Part shown: in pieces, positions 16,861 through 24,326 of the stretch | Numbering within the stretch: position 1 is the stretch's first letter | Layout of the letters: each line of letters opens with the position of its first letter | NCBI RefSeq assembly: GCF_000576595.1 | Contig: NZ_AWSA01000019.1 | Location: forward strand, 17,246-81,245 | Source: Intrasporangium oryzae NRRL B-24470 | GTDB taxonomy: Bacteria > Actinomycetota > Actinomycetes > Actinomycetales > Dermatophilaceae | DNA length: 64,000 bases | Reading direction: 5' to 3' | The notes under the pieces: model-generated | What the model saw: only the letters and a program-made list of their open reading frames with translations | Databases searched by the model: none | What the model was told of the DNA's origin: nothing | Position numbers and translations under genes: made by a program

Positions 16861-17885
16861 GCGGCATGGAACCGCTGAGGCTGGGCATCCTCGGAGCCGC
16901 CCGCATCACCGACCTCGCCGTCGTCAAGCCGGCCGCGATCACCGGTGCCCGACTGGTGGCGGTCGCTGCGCGCGACCCCGCGCGCGCCGCGGCCTACGCC
17001 GAGGCCCACGGCATCGAGAGAGTCCACGAGTCCTACCTCGACGTCATCAACGATCCCGAAGTCGAGGCGGTCTACAACCCACTGGCCAACAGCCTGCACG
17101 CGCCGTGGAACAAGGCCGCCCTTGCCGCAGGGAAGCACGTCTTCACGGAGAAGCCCTCTGCCAGCAACGCCGCCGAGGCCGAGGAGGTCGCGGCGGTGGC
17201 GAGCAGATCCGATCGCCAGTTCTTCGAAGGCTTCCATTACCTCTGGCACCCGCTCGTCGCGCGACTGCACGCCATCCTCGCCAGCGGCGAGCTCGGTGAG
17301 CTGCGGCACGTCGAGACCGTCATGGACATGCCGGCGCCGGCCGACAGCGATCCGCGATGGTCACTGGAGCTCGCAGGTGGTGCCCTCATGGACCTCGGCT
17401 GCTACAGCCTGCACTCGTTGCGCATGCTCGCCCCGTTCGTGGGCGGCGAGCCGGCCCTGGTCAGCGCGACCGGCGGCGAACGGCAGGGGCACCCCGGGGT
17501 CGACGAGTGGCTCACCGCCGAGCTGCGGTTCCCGAACGGCGTCACCGGAACCGCGGGGTGCAACATGGCCAGCGACCACCACCAGATGAGCCATCGCCTG
17601 ATCGGCACCGCGGGGGAGGCGGTGATCGCCGACTTCGTCAATCCGCACAACGACGACCGGCTCATCGTCACGACGAGCAAGGGCAGCCGCACCGAGCACC
17701 TCGGCACCCGATCGTCCTACACCTACCAGCTCGAGGCCTTCACGACCGCGGTTCGCACGGGCGTGCCCGCCCCCACGGACGCGGCCGATGCGGTCAGGAC
17801 GATGCGCCTGATCGACCAGTGCTACGAAGCGGTCGGTCTGCAGCCGCGGCCGGCCCACGCGGCCTTGGAGGGTGGTCTCCGATGA
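16857..17885 (+). CDS. Gfo/Idh/MocA oxidoreductase (third of three)
   Basis: An NAD(P)-dependent dehydrogenase of about 340 residues with LGILGAARITDLAVVKPA at the Rossmann fold and TEKPSASNAAEAEEV for the catalytic Lys region. It resembles the dihydrodiol/xylose dehydrogenase subgroup more than IolG, so its ring position or substrate probably differs from the other two. I chose the GTG at 16857 because it overlaps the upstream stop as GTGA, like most junctions in this operon; an ATG at 16866 would shorten it by three residues and is equally possible. Confidence 0.83.
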   Translation: MSGMEPLRLGILGAARITDLAVVKPAAITGARLVAVAARDPARAAAYAEAHGIERVHESYLDVINDPEVEAVYNPLANSLHAPWNKAALAAGKHVFTEKPSASNAAEAEEVAAVASRSDRQFFEGFHYLWHPLVARLHAILASGELGELRHVETVMDMPAPADSDPRWSLELAGGALMDLGCYSLHSLRMLAPFVGGEPALVSATGGERQGHPGVDEWLTAELRFPNGVTGTAGCNMASDHHQMSHRLIGTAGEAVIADFVNPHNDDRLIVTTSKGSRTEHLGTRSSYTYQLEAFTTAVRTGVPAPTDAADAVRTMRLIDQCYEAVGLQPRPAHAALEGGLR

Positions 17886-18817
17886 GCGCGTCGACGCATC
17901 CCACTCGCGACAGCGTGAGGTCGCACGGGGGTCCCAGCGACACCTCCGACGAGCTGCTCGCCACCTGCTGGACGACCGCAGGCGACGCCGCGTCGGACCG
18001 ACCGGACCTGCGCAGCCCGCTGACCCTTCGCGACCGCATCGAGGCCGCCTCGAGGGCTGGCTTCCGAGGCTTCGGCCTGCTGTCCGACGACCTGCCCGCC
18101 GCCGTGGCGGCCTACGGGCTGGCCGGAATCCGCACCATGCTCTCCGACAACGGCATGGTGCACCTCGAGCTCGAGGGAATCCCGTACTGGTGGGACGCCG
18201 GAGCCCACCGTCAGGAGTCCGACCGGGTCCGCCACGATCTGCTCGCTGCGGCCGAGGCGCTCGGCGCCAGGCACATCAAGGTCACGCCAGACGGCGACGA
18301 CGGCCCGTGGGACCCGGGCCTCTGGGCCGCGAGGTTCGCTGAGCTCGCGGCCCAGGCCGAGGGGGTCGGCACGAGGCTCGGGATCGAGTTCTTCCCCTGG
18401 TCGAACATCAAGACGCTGCACGACGGGCTGCGGCTCGTCGAGGACGCCGGACACGAGTCGGGGGGCGTGGTCATCGATACCTGGCACATCGCCCGGGGAC
18501 ACACGCCACCCTCTGATCTCGCGACCGTGCCGCTGCACCGCATCGTAGGCGTCGAGCTGAACGACGCCGACGAGCAGGTCATGGGCACGCTCTTCGAGGA
18601 CACGGTCCATCGTCGCCGCTACTGCGGTGAGGGCACGTTCGACCTCACGGCCATGATCACGGCCCTGCGGACCGCCGGCTGGAACGGACCGTGGGGTGTC
18701 GAGATCCTGTCCGACGAACACCGGTCGCAGCCTCTGGACGAGTCTCTCCACCGGGCGACCGTGACCGCCTGGAGCGTGTTGGACCGCGCGCGGAGAGAGG
18801 CCGACGACGGGCGGTGA
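17882..18817 (+). CDS. Xylose-isomerase-like TIM-barrel protein, last gene of the operon
   Basis: A 311-residue sugar phosphate isomerase/epimerase-type barrel. The strand ends HIKVTPDGD, GIEFFPWSN, VVIDTWHI and VELNDADE provide the usual Glu, Asp and His metal ligands. It is only distantly like the IolE-like protein encoded two genes upstream. It may interconvert keto-sugar or uronate isomers after ring opening, possibly replacing the missing IolB step (inference). About 40 N-terminal residues are polar and variable. It starts within ATGA and ends the operon; no clear hairpin follows in the 106 bases before the next gene. Confidence 0.8.
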   Translation: MSASTHPTRDSVRSHGGPSDTSDELLATCWTTAGDAASDRPDLRSPLTLRDRIEAASRAGFRGFGLLSDDLPAAVAAYGLAGIRTMLSDNGMVHLELEGIPYWWDAGAHRQESDRVRHDLLAAAEALGARHIKVTPDGDDGPWDPGLWAARFAELAAQAEGVGTRLGIEFFPWSNIKTLHDGLRLVEDAGHESGGVVIDTWHIARGHTPPSDLATVPLHRIVGVELNDADEQVMGTLFEDTVHRRRYCGEGTFDLTAMITALRTAGWNGPWGVEILSDEHRSQPLDESLHRATVTAWSVLDRARREADDGR

Positions 18818-18910
18818 CGCGCCGCGGGGCCGTCCCGTCGCCGCCCTCCGCGTCGCTGCCACGGCTCGGTTCGCGTCCGCTGACCAGGCACCCAGTAGCG
18901 TCCGGGCGGC

Positions 18911-18916
18911 TAGCGT
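18911..18916 (+). promoter_or_regulatory. -10 box of leaderless MOSC-like gene
   Basis: TAGCGT, then 7 bases, then ATG at 18924. It also marks a transcription unit separate from the catabolic operon. Confidence 0.5.
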
Positions 18917-18923
18917 GTGGTTC

Positions 18924-19280
18924 ATGAACGCCACCGTCTCGAGCCTCTTCATCTATCCCGACTCCGACTCGCCGGGGCAGGAGCTCGACTCGGTCGACGT
19001 GACCCCGACAGGGCCGCAGGGCAACCGTGCCAAGAAGCACGCCGTGCACCTCGTGGCCGTCGAGGAGTTCGTCGAGACCCACCCGAAGGCCAACCTCGTC
19101 CTCGACATCGACCCGGCCGTGCTCGAGGGCCTCGTCGGTCGGGTCGTGCGGGTCGGCGACTGCGTGCTCACGATCACCCGCAAACCGGCCCAGTGCGCCG
19201 GTGTGTACGCCGACGTGCTCGAGCCGGGCCGCGTGTCGGTCGACGACATGGTCCTGGTCGCCCAGCCGGACAGCGCGTGA
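18924..19280 (+). CDS. Small MOSC-like domain protein
   Basis: A 118-residue protein that looks like a single compact beta-barrel domain of the MOSC type, related to sulfur carriers of molybdenum-cofactor enzymes. It has an N-terminal SVDVTPTGPQGNRAKKHAVHL segment. The sole conserved-looking cysteine is in KPAQCAGVYADV, where a MOSC protein would carry persulfide. It is much shorter than full MOSC proteins and I cannot assign a pathway. The ATG was chosen from the TANNNT-N7-ATG layout. It is coupled by GTGA to the flavin reductase gene. Confidence 0.6.
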   Translation: MNATVSSLFIYPDSDSPGQELDSVDVTPTGPQGNRAKKHAVHLVAVEEFVETHPKANLVLDIDPAVLEGLVGRVVRVGDCVLTITRKPAQCAGVYADVLEPGRVSVDDMVLVAQPDSA

Positions 19281-19798
19281 CGATCCACTCCGAGCACCCG
19301 TTCCTGCCCTCCGACGACGACCGTGACCCGGTGCGCCGACTCCGGGGCCGCATCGGTGGGACGGTCTCGCTCTGGACGGCGGGGGAGGGGATCGAGCGGG
19401 TCGGGCTCACGGTGTCGTCCTACCTCGTCGCCGGGGGGAACCCTGGTCACATCGTGGGTCTGCTCCACCCCGACGCTGACCTTCTCGAACGCCTCGAGGA
19501 GACGGGGACGGCCGTCGTGTCGCTCCTCGAGTGGCGCCATCGGGACCTCGCCGACGCCTTCGCGGGGGTGCGGCCCGCCCCGGGCGGTCCGTTCCGGCTC
19601 GGCACGTGGGTGCAGACCCCGTGGGGACCGCGCCTCGAGCCCGCCGGCACCTGGGCGGGCGTCCGCCTCGACCGCGCCTCTCGCAGGCAGGTCGGCTGGT
19701 CCGTCCTCGTCGAGACGATGATCGAGCACGTCGAGGTGGCCGACACCGAGCAGCCGCTCGTCCACCGCCGCGGGCGCTACCAACGCCCCACAGCCTGA
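19277..19798 (+). CDS. Flavin reductase-like FMN-binding split-barrel protein
   Basis: A 173-residue protein of the flavin-reductase domain family. It has the strand LTVSSYLVAGGNPGHIVGLLHPDADLL and the C-terminal VLVETMIEHVEVAD typical of these split barrels. It may bind FMN and reduce flavin or carry out a related oxidoreduction; no partner monooxygenase is nearby. The GTG start overlaps the upstream stop by 4 bases, so it forms an operon with the MOSC-like gene. It converges with the TetR gene with only 12 bases between stops. Confidence 0.72.
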   Translation: MTIHSEHPFLPSDDDRDPVRRLRGRIGGTVSLWTAGEGIERVGLTVSSYLVAGGNPGHIVGLLHPDADLLERLEETGTAVVSLLEWRHRDLADAFAGVRPAPGGPFRLGTWVQTPWGPRLEPAGTWAGVRLDRASRRQVGWSVLVETMIEHVEVADTEQPLVHRRGRYQRPTA

Positions 19799-19810
19799 CG
19801 ACGACCGCGC

Positions 19811-20503
19811 CTAGGGAGCGTCGCCGACCCAGGGGGAGAGGCCCCGCCAGGCCAGCTCGGTGAGCAGCTCGACGAGCTCCTCGCGGGGCCGGCGGTCCGG
19901 CGACGCAAGCCAGTCGTCGGCAACGGCACGGACGGACCCGACGAGGGCGACCGCCCACAGCCGGGCTCGTCCCGAGTCGACCTCGGTGCCGCGCAGCGAC
20001 TGCTCGAGGAGACGGGTCAGCCGGTCGGTGACCTCCCCGACCGTGCCCCCGACCGGGTCGTCGGGGAGGGGCTGGTCCACGAGAGGACGGTTGACGACGA
20101 AGCGGTAGACCTCGGTGTCGGACTCGACGAGCGACAGGTAGGCCTCGACCGTCGAGGCGATCAGGTGGCGCAGATCGTCGTCGGACGCCCGGGCCCGCGC
20201 CATCGCGTCGCCGACGTCGCCGACGACCCGCTGGTCGATCCGAGCCGCGACGGCCCGGTACAGGCCCGCCTTGTCGTCGAAGTGGCGATAGACCACCGTC
20301 TTGCTCGTGCCGGCCTCGGCGGCGATGTCGTCCATCCCCACCGCGGCCCCGTGCCTGCGGACGGCGCGGATCGTCGCGTCGACGATGGCGGCCCTGCGCT
20401 CCGAGCGGTGCTGCTCCCAGCGCGCGTCGCGACCGTCCCGAGCGGGCGCGACCCGCGGGGCGGGGCTGCCGCGGCGGGAGTCGTCGCGGGTGGTGTCGTC
20501 CAT
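19811..20503 (-). CDS. TetR-family transcriptional regulator
   Basis: A 230-residue repressor, probably of the divergent fatty-acid-type cassette. The N-terminal helix-turn-helix is IVDATIRAVRRHGAAVGMDDIAAEAGTSKTVVYRHF, ending in the KTVVYRHF recognition segment; the C-terminal half is a variable ligand domain, likely sensing an acyl-CoA (inference). I chose the ATG at 20501-20503 rather than a GTG two codons upstream, because TAGTTT sits 7 bases before it on the minus strand, the leaderless layout used by many genes here. Confidence 0.87.
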   Translation of the reverse strand: MDDTTRDDSRRGSPAPRVAPARDGRDARWEQHRSERRAAIVDATIRAVRRHGAAVGMDDIAAEAGTSKTVVYRHFDDKAGLYRAVAARIDQRVVGDVGDAMARARASDDDLRHLIASTVEAYLSLVESDTEVYRFVVNRPLVDQPLPDDPVGGTVGEVTDRLTRLLEQSLRGTEVDSGRARLWAVALVGSVRAVADDWLASPDRRPREELVELLTELAWRGLSPWVGDAP

Positions 20504-20510
20504 GTCCACG

Positions 20511-20550
20511 AAACTAACAGGTACTCCCCGTACCGACTACTGGCGGTATC
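20511..20550. promoter_or_regulatory. Divergent promoter with candidate TetR operators
   Basis: Two overlapping inverted repeats, GGTAC-N5-GTACC (20520-20534) and TACCG-N8-CGGTA (20531-20548), lie upstream of the minus-strand -10 TAGTTT (plus 20511-20516). A repressor bound there would block its own gene and probably the thiolase operon. Confidence 0.5.
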
Positions 20551-20610
20551 GGTTATCTTGGAGCGAGATCGAGCTCGTGCAGGGACGGGTTCCGCACCCG
20601 CGATCTGCCC

Positions 20611-20661
20611 GCACCCGGCCTGCCCGGCCTGCACCCGGCCTGCCCGGCCTGCACCCGGCCT
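20611..20661. repeat. 20-bp tandem repeat, about 2.5 copies
   Basis: A 20-base unit starting GCACCCGGCCTG repeats exactly at 20611-20630 and 20631-20650, with a partial third copy to 20661. It lies in the untranslated leader of the thiolase operon, about 40 bases before the start codon. It could be slippage-prone DNA or a structured leader. Confidence 0.8.
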
Positions 20662-20698
20662 CGACCCACGGCTTCGACGACGAACTCAGGAGAGATCC

Positions 20699-21994
20699 AT
20701 GGCCTCCCAGCCCCGTCCCCGGGCGCCGCGGCGCGCCGCCGTCCTCGGCGGCAACCGCATTCCCTTCGCCCGCGCCAACGGCCCCTACGCCAAGGCCTCC
20801 AACCAGGACATGCTGACGGCCGCCGTCGACGGCCTCGTGGCCCGCTTCGGACTCGCGGGGGAGCGGCTCGGCGAGGTCGTCGCCGGAGCCGTCCTCAAGC
20901 ACAGCCGCGACTTCAACCTGACCCGTGAGACCGTCCTCGGCACCCGCCTCGACCCACGCACGCCGGCCTACGACGTCCAGCAGGCCTGCGGCACCGGCCT
21001 CGAGGCGGCGATCCTCGTCGCGAACAAGATCGCCCTCGGCCAGATCGACGCGGGCATCGCCGGTGGCGTCGACAGCGCGAGCGACGCGCCGATCGCCGTG
21101 AGCGAGGGCCTGCGCCAGACGATGCTTGCGGCCAACCGCGCCAAGACGCCGGCCCAGCGGGCGAAGGCGCTCGCAGGCCTGCGGCCCGGACACTTCGTCC
21201 CGTCCGTCCCCGAGAACCTCGAGCCGCGGACCGGGCTGTCGATGGGCGAGCACATGGCCCTCACCGCCGCCCAGTGGGGGGTCATCCGCGAGGCGCAGGA
21301 CGAGCTCGCCGCCGCAAGCCACCGCAACCTCGCCTCGGCCTGGGACCGGGGCTTCTTCGACGACCTCGTCACGCCCTATCTCGGCGTCACGAAGGACACC
21401 AACCTTCGTCCCGACTCCACCGTCGAGAAGCTCTCCACCCTCAAGCCGGTGTTCGGCCGCGGCGAGGGCGCGACGATGACCGCCGGGAACTCGACCCCGC
21501 TCACCGACGGCGCCTCGGCCGTGCTGCTCGCCAGCGAGGAGTGGGCCGCCGAGCACCGGCTCACCCCACTCGCCTGGCTCGTCGACGCCGAGACCGCGGC
21601 CGTCGACTACGTCCACGGAGACGAGGGCCTGCTCATGGCTCCCGTCTATGCCGTGCCCCGGCTGCTCGCTCGCAACGGCCTCACGCTGCAGGACTTCGAC
21701 CTCTACGAGATCCACGAGGCCTTCGCGGCAACGGTCCTGACGACGCTCAAGGCCTGGGAGGACCCCGACTTCTGCCGCGAGCGGCTCGGACTCGACGCGC
21801 CCCTCGGCGCCATCGACCGCGCCCGGCTCAACGTCAACGGTTCCTCCCTCGCCGCCGGGCACCCGTTCGCCGCAACCGGGGGGCGCATCGTCGCCTCGCT
21901 CGCCAAGCAGCTCAAGGACAACGGCGGCGGCCGCGGCCTCATCTCCATCTGCGCCGCAGGCGGCCAGGGCGTCGTCGCGATCCTGGAGGCATGA
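20699..21994 (+). CDS. Acetyl-CoA C-acyltransferase (FadI/FadA2-like thiolase)
   Basis: A 431-residue thiolase that cleaves 3-ketoacyl-CoA to acetyl-CoA, or condenses acetyl-CoA in reverse. The nucleophile is Cys97 (QQACGTGLEA). The IHEAFA segment and the final SICAAGGQG provide the His and second Cys. HEAFA rather than NEAFA resembles the FadI subgroup. AGGAGAG at 20688-20694 fixes the start. The next genes encode a FabG4-like reductase and a MaoC dehydratase, the partners seen around fadA2-fabG4-htdX in Mycobacterium (from memory). Coupled to the reductase by overlap. Confidence 0.9.
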   Translation: MASQPRPRAPRRAAVLGGNRIPFARANGPYAKASNQDMLTAAVDGLVARFGLAGERLGEVVAGAVLKHSRDFNLTRETVLGTRLDPRTPAYDVQQACGTGLEAAILVANKIALGQIDAGIAGGVDSASDAPIAVSEGLRQTMLAANRAKTPAQRAKALAGLRPGHFVPSVPENLEPRTGLSMGEHMALTAAQWGVIREAQDELAAASHRNLASAWDRGFFDDLVTPYLGVTKDTNLRPDSTVEKLSTLKPVFGRGEGATMTAGNSTPLTDGASAVLLASEEWAAEHRLTPLAWLVDAETAAVDYVHGDEGLLMAPVYAVPRLLARNGLTLQDFDLYEIHEAFAATVLTTLKAWEDPDFCRERLGLDAPLGAIDRARLNVNGSSLAAGHPFAATGGRIVASLAKQLKDNGGGRGLISICAAGGQGVVAILEA

Positions 21995-23313
21995 TGAGCG
22001 ACTTTCTCTCCACGCTGATCGGCTCGCCTGTCGCCAAGCGTGTCGGGGTCCCGCAGCCGACCCGCCTGCGCCGCTACGAGCCGGGCACCCCGCTCTGCGA
22101 CAGCCCGGTGCTCGTCGCCGGCGAGGGTCGCTTCGCCGCGAGCCTCTCCGAGTCACTGCGGGCCGCCGGACTCGTGACCGTCGGATCCGTCGAGGAGGCG
22201 ATCGACACGATCGGGGCCGTCGTCCTCGACCTCAGCTCGGCGACCGACCCTGAGGACCTCGACGCCCTCCGCGTCCTCGGCGCCCCGGCCGTCAAGCGCC
22301 TGCGGACCAACGGGCGGGTCGTCGTGATCGGCACCGACCCGGCGACCCTCACCGACGTCACCGAGGTCGCGACCCAGCGGGCGCTCGAGGGGGTCGTGCG
22401 CTCGCTCGGCAAGGAGCTGCGCCGGGGCGCCACGGCCAACCTCGTCCTGGCTCGCGGCGACGCCTCGGCCGGCGCGTGGTCGGCCGTCGGCTTCTTCCTC
22501 TCCGGCCGTTCGGCCTACGTCGACGGCCAGGTGGTGCGCGTCGACGCGGGGGCCGGCGTCGACGACGACCCGGTCAAGCCGCTCGACGGCAGGGTCGCGG
22601 TCGTCACCGGTGCGGCCCGCGGCATCGGTGCCGACATCGCACGCGTCCTCGCGCGGGACGGGGCGACCGTCGTCGCCGTCGACGTGCCCTCAGCGGGTGA
22701 CGCCCTCGCCCGCGTCGCCAACGAGGTCGGGGGCACGGCCCTGCAGCTCGACGTGACGGCGCCCGACACCGGGACCCGCATCGTCGAGCATGCGGTCTCC
22801 CGCCACGGGGGCCTCGACATCGTCGTGCACAACGCGGGCATCACCCGCGACAAGCTCTTCGTCAACATGGACGAGGCCCGCTGGTCGAGTGTCATCGACG
22901 TCAACCTCCGCTCGATCCTGCGGATGAACGAGGCGCTCCTCGGCGAGGGCGCCCTCAGCGAAGGCGGACGCATCGTCTGTGTCGCCTCGATCGCGGGGAT
23001 CGCGGGCAACCGCGGCCAGACCAACTACGGCGCGAGCAAGGCGGGGGTCATCGGACTCGTCACGGCCCTCGCAGACCAGGTGCGCGACCGGGGGATCACC
23101 GTCAACGCCGTCGCCCCGGGCTTCATCGAGACCGAGATGACCGCCCGGATTCCCTTCGCCACGAGGGAGATCGGGCGCCGCATGAACTCCCTCCAGCAGG
23201 GCGGCAAGCCCAAGGACGTTGCCGAGGCGATCGCCTGGCTCAGCCAACCCGGGGCCGCGGCCGTCACGGGCCAGGTCCTGCGGGTCTGCGGCCAGAGCCT
23301 CCTCGGTGCCTGA
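21994..23313 (+). CDS. High-molecular-weight 3-oxoacyl-(CoA/ACP) reductase, FabG4-like
   Basis: A 439-residue ketoreductase, about 200 residues longer than ordinary FabG. The N-terminal ~200 residues form the extra flavodoxin-like domain with the VGVPQPTRLRRYEPG signature. The SDR domain follows from about residue 198, with VTGAARGIG, NAGI, the catalytic Ser (CVASIAG), YGASK and NAVAPGFIETEM. It interconverts 3-ketoacyl and 3-hydroxyacyl thioesters between the thiolase and the dehydratase of the same cassette. GGAGG at 21985-21989 best serves the ATG at 21994; an adjoining ATG at 21991 overlaps the thiolase stop. Confidence 0.9.
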   Translation: MSDFLSTLIGSPVAKRVGVPQPTRLRRYEPGTPLCDSPVLVAGEGRFAASLSESLRAAGLVTVGSVEEAIDTIGAVVLDLSSATDPEDLDALRVLGAPAVKRLRTNGRVVVIGTDPATLTDVTEVATQRALEGVVRSLGKELRRGATANLVLARGDASAGAWSAVGFFLSGRSAYVDGQVVRVDAGAGVDDDPVKPLDGRVAVVTGAARGIGADIARVLARDGATVVAVDVPSAGDALARVANEVGGTALQLDVTAPDTGTRIVEHAVSRHGGLDIVVHNAGITRDKLFVNMDEARWSSVIDVNLRSILRMNEALLGEGALSEGGRIVCVASIAGIAGNRGQTNYGASKAGVIGLVTALADQVRDRGITVNAVAPGFIETEMTARIPFATREIGRRMNSLQQGGKPKDVAEAIAWLSQPGAAAVTGQVLRVCGQSLLGA

Positions 23314-23323
23314 AGGAGGCGTG

Positions 23324-24181
23324 ATGACGACGACCCTCTCCTTCGACACCGCCCCGGACCTCAGGCGCATCTACGCGACCGGCGCCCTACGCCGGGGGAG
23401 CGACAGCGAGACGCTCCCCGACGTGCGGGCGGTGCGTGACGGCATACGAGTGGACCTCGACGCTCTCGCCGCATACGTGCGCGTCTGCCGCTTCCCGCTC
23501 TCGAGCACCCTGCCGCTGACGTACCCGCACCTGCTCGCCTTCCCCCTGCAGATGGCGGTCATGAGCCACGAGGGCTTTCCCCTGCCTCTCCTCGGCGCAG
23601 TCCACGTGACGAACGCCATCACCCTCCTGCGCCCCCTCCTGGTGACGGACGAGCTCGCCCTCACCGTCTGGGCACAGGACCTTCGGCCGCACCGCCGCGG
23701 CCGGCAGGTCGACCTCGTCTCCGAGGCGCGCATCGAGGGCGAGCTCGTCTGGCGCGGCGTGAGCACCTACCTCTCGCGCGGGGCCGGCCACCCCGAGGCC
23801 CAGGTGTCCGACCCGCCGGGACTCGAGCCGCTCGCCGACGTCCCCGCCGGCCCCGTCTGGCGCCTCGCGGAGGGCACGGGACGGTCGTATGCCGCTGTCT
23901 CCGGCGACTGGAACCCGATCCACGTGCACGCCCTCGCCGCGCGACCCTTCGGCTTCCCGACCGCGATCGCCCACGGGATGTACCACTACGCGCGGGCGCT
24001 CGCGGCGCTCGGCCCGCGGCTGCCCGAGGCCGGGCTCACGAGCCGGGTGTGGTTCCGCAAGCCGGTGCGCCTGCCATCGACCGTTCGGCTGCGTTCCGCC
24101 TTCGAGCCGAGCCGCACCCTCTCGCGCCTCGAGAACCTCACGGGAGAGGTCGAGCACGCCGTCATCGAGAACACGTGGTGA
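23324..24181 (+). CDS. MaoC-type 3-hydroxyacyl-thioester dehydratase (HtdX-like)
   Basis: A 285-residue double-hotdog enzyme. The hydratase-2 motif is in the C-terminal half: SGDWNPIHVHALAA with the catalytic Asp/Asn/His, then FPTAIAHGMYHYARAL. The N-terminal half is a degenerate hotdog. It hydrates or dehydrates enoyl/3-hydroxyacyl thioesters and completes a three-gene beta-oxidation or chain-modification set with the thiolase and reductase. AAGGAGG at 23313-23319 supports the ATG at 23324. The CGGCATAC and CGTATGCCG octamers appear at 23440 and 23887. Confidence 0.87.
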   Translation: MTTTLSFDTAPDLRRIYATGALRRGSDSETLPDVRAVRDGIRVDLDALAAYVRVCRFPLSSTLPLTYPHLLAFPLQMAVMSHEGFPLPLLGAVHVTNAITLLRPLLVTDELALTVWAQDLRPHRRGRQVDLVSEARIEGELVWRGVSTYLSRGAGHPEAQVSDPPGLEPLADVPAGPVWRLAEGTGRSYAAVSGDWNPIHVHALAARPFGFPTAIAHGMYHYARALAALGPRLPEAGLTSRVWFRKPVRLPSTVRLRSAFEPSRTLSRLENLTGEVEHAVIENTW

Positions 24182-24243
24182 CCCGGCACGACAACGAGCC
24201 CGGCCCGACCGAATGCCCGTCGCAGCCGGTCGCGCGCTCTCGA

Positions 24244-24249
24244 TAGGCT
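24244..24249 (+). promoter_or_regulatory. Probable thrS -10 box
   Basis: TAGGCT about 77 bases before the thrS start. No good -35 is seen. The ~70-base leader carries a CGGCATACG octamer but no recognisable T-box elements. Confidence 0.45.
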
Positions 24250-24326
24250 GAGACCGCCGCAACCCTGCGGCATACGACTCGATCCGGCCGGAAGAGGTCG
24301 GGTCCGCACTCCGAGGAGCACCAACC

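Noticed and set aside
18818..18923. An attachment-site repeat of the tRNA-Val 3' end at the far edge of the catabolic block
   Set aside because: Only a GGTTCG-GTCC partial match is present; the tRNA 3' end is not repeated and no integrase is encoded.
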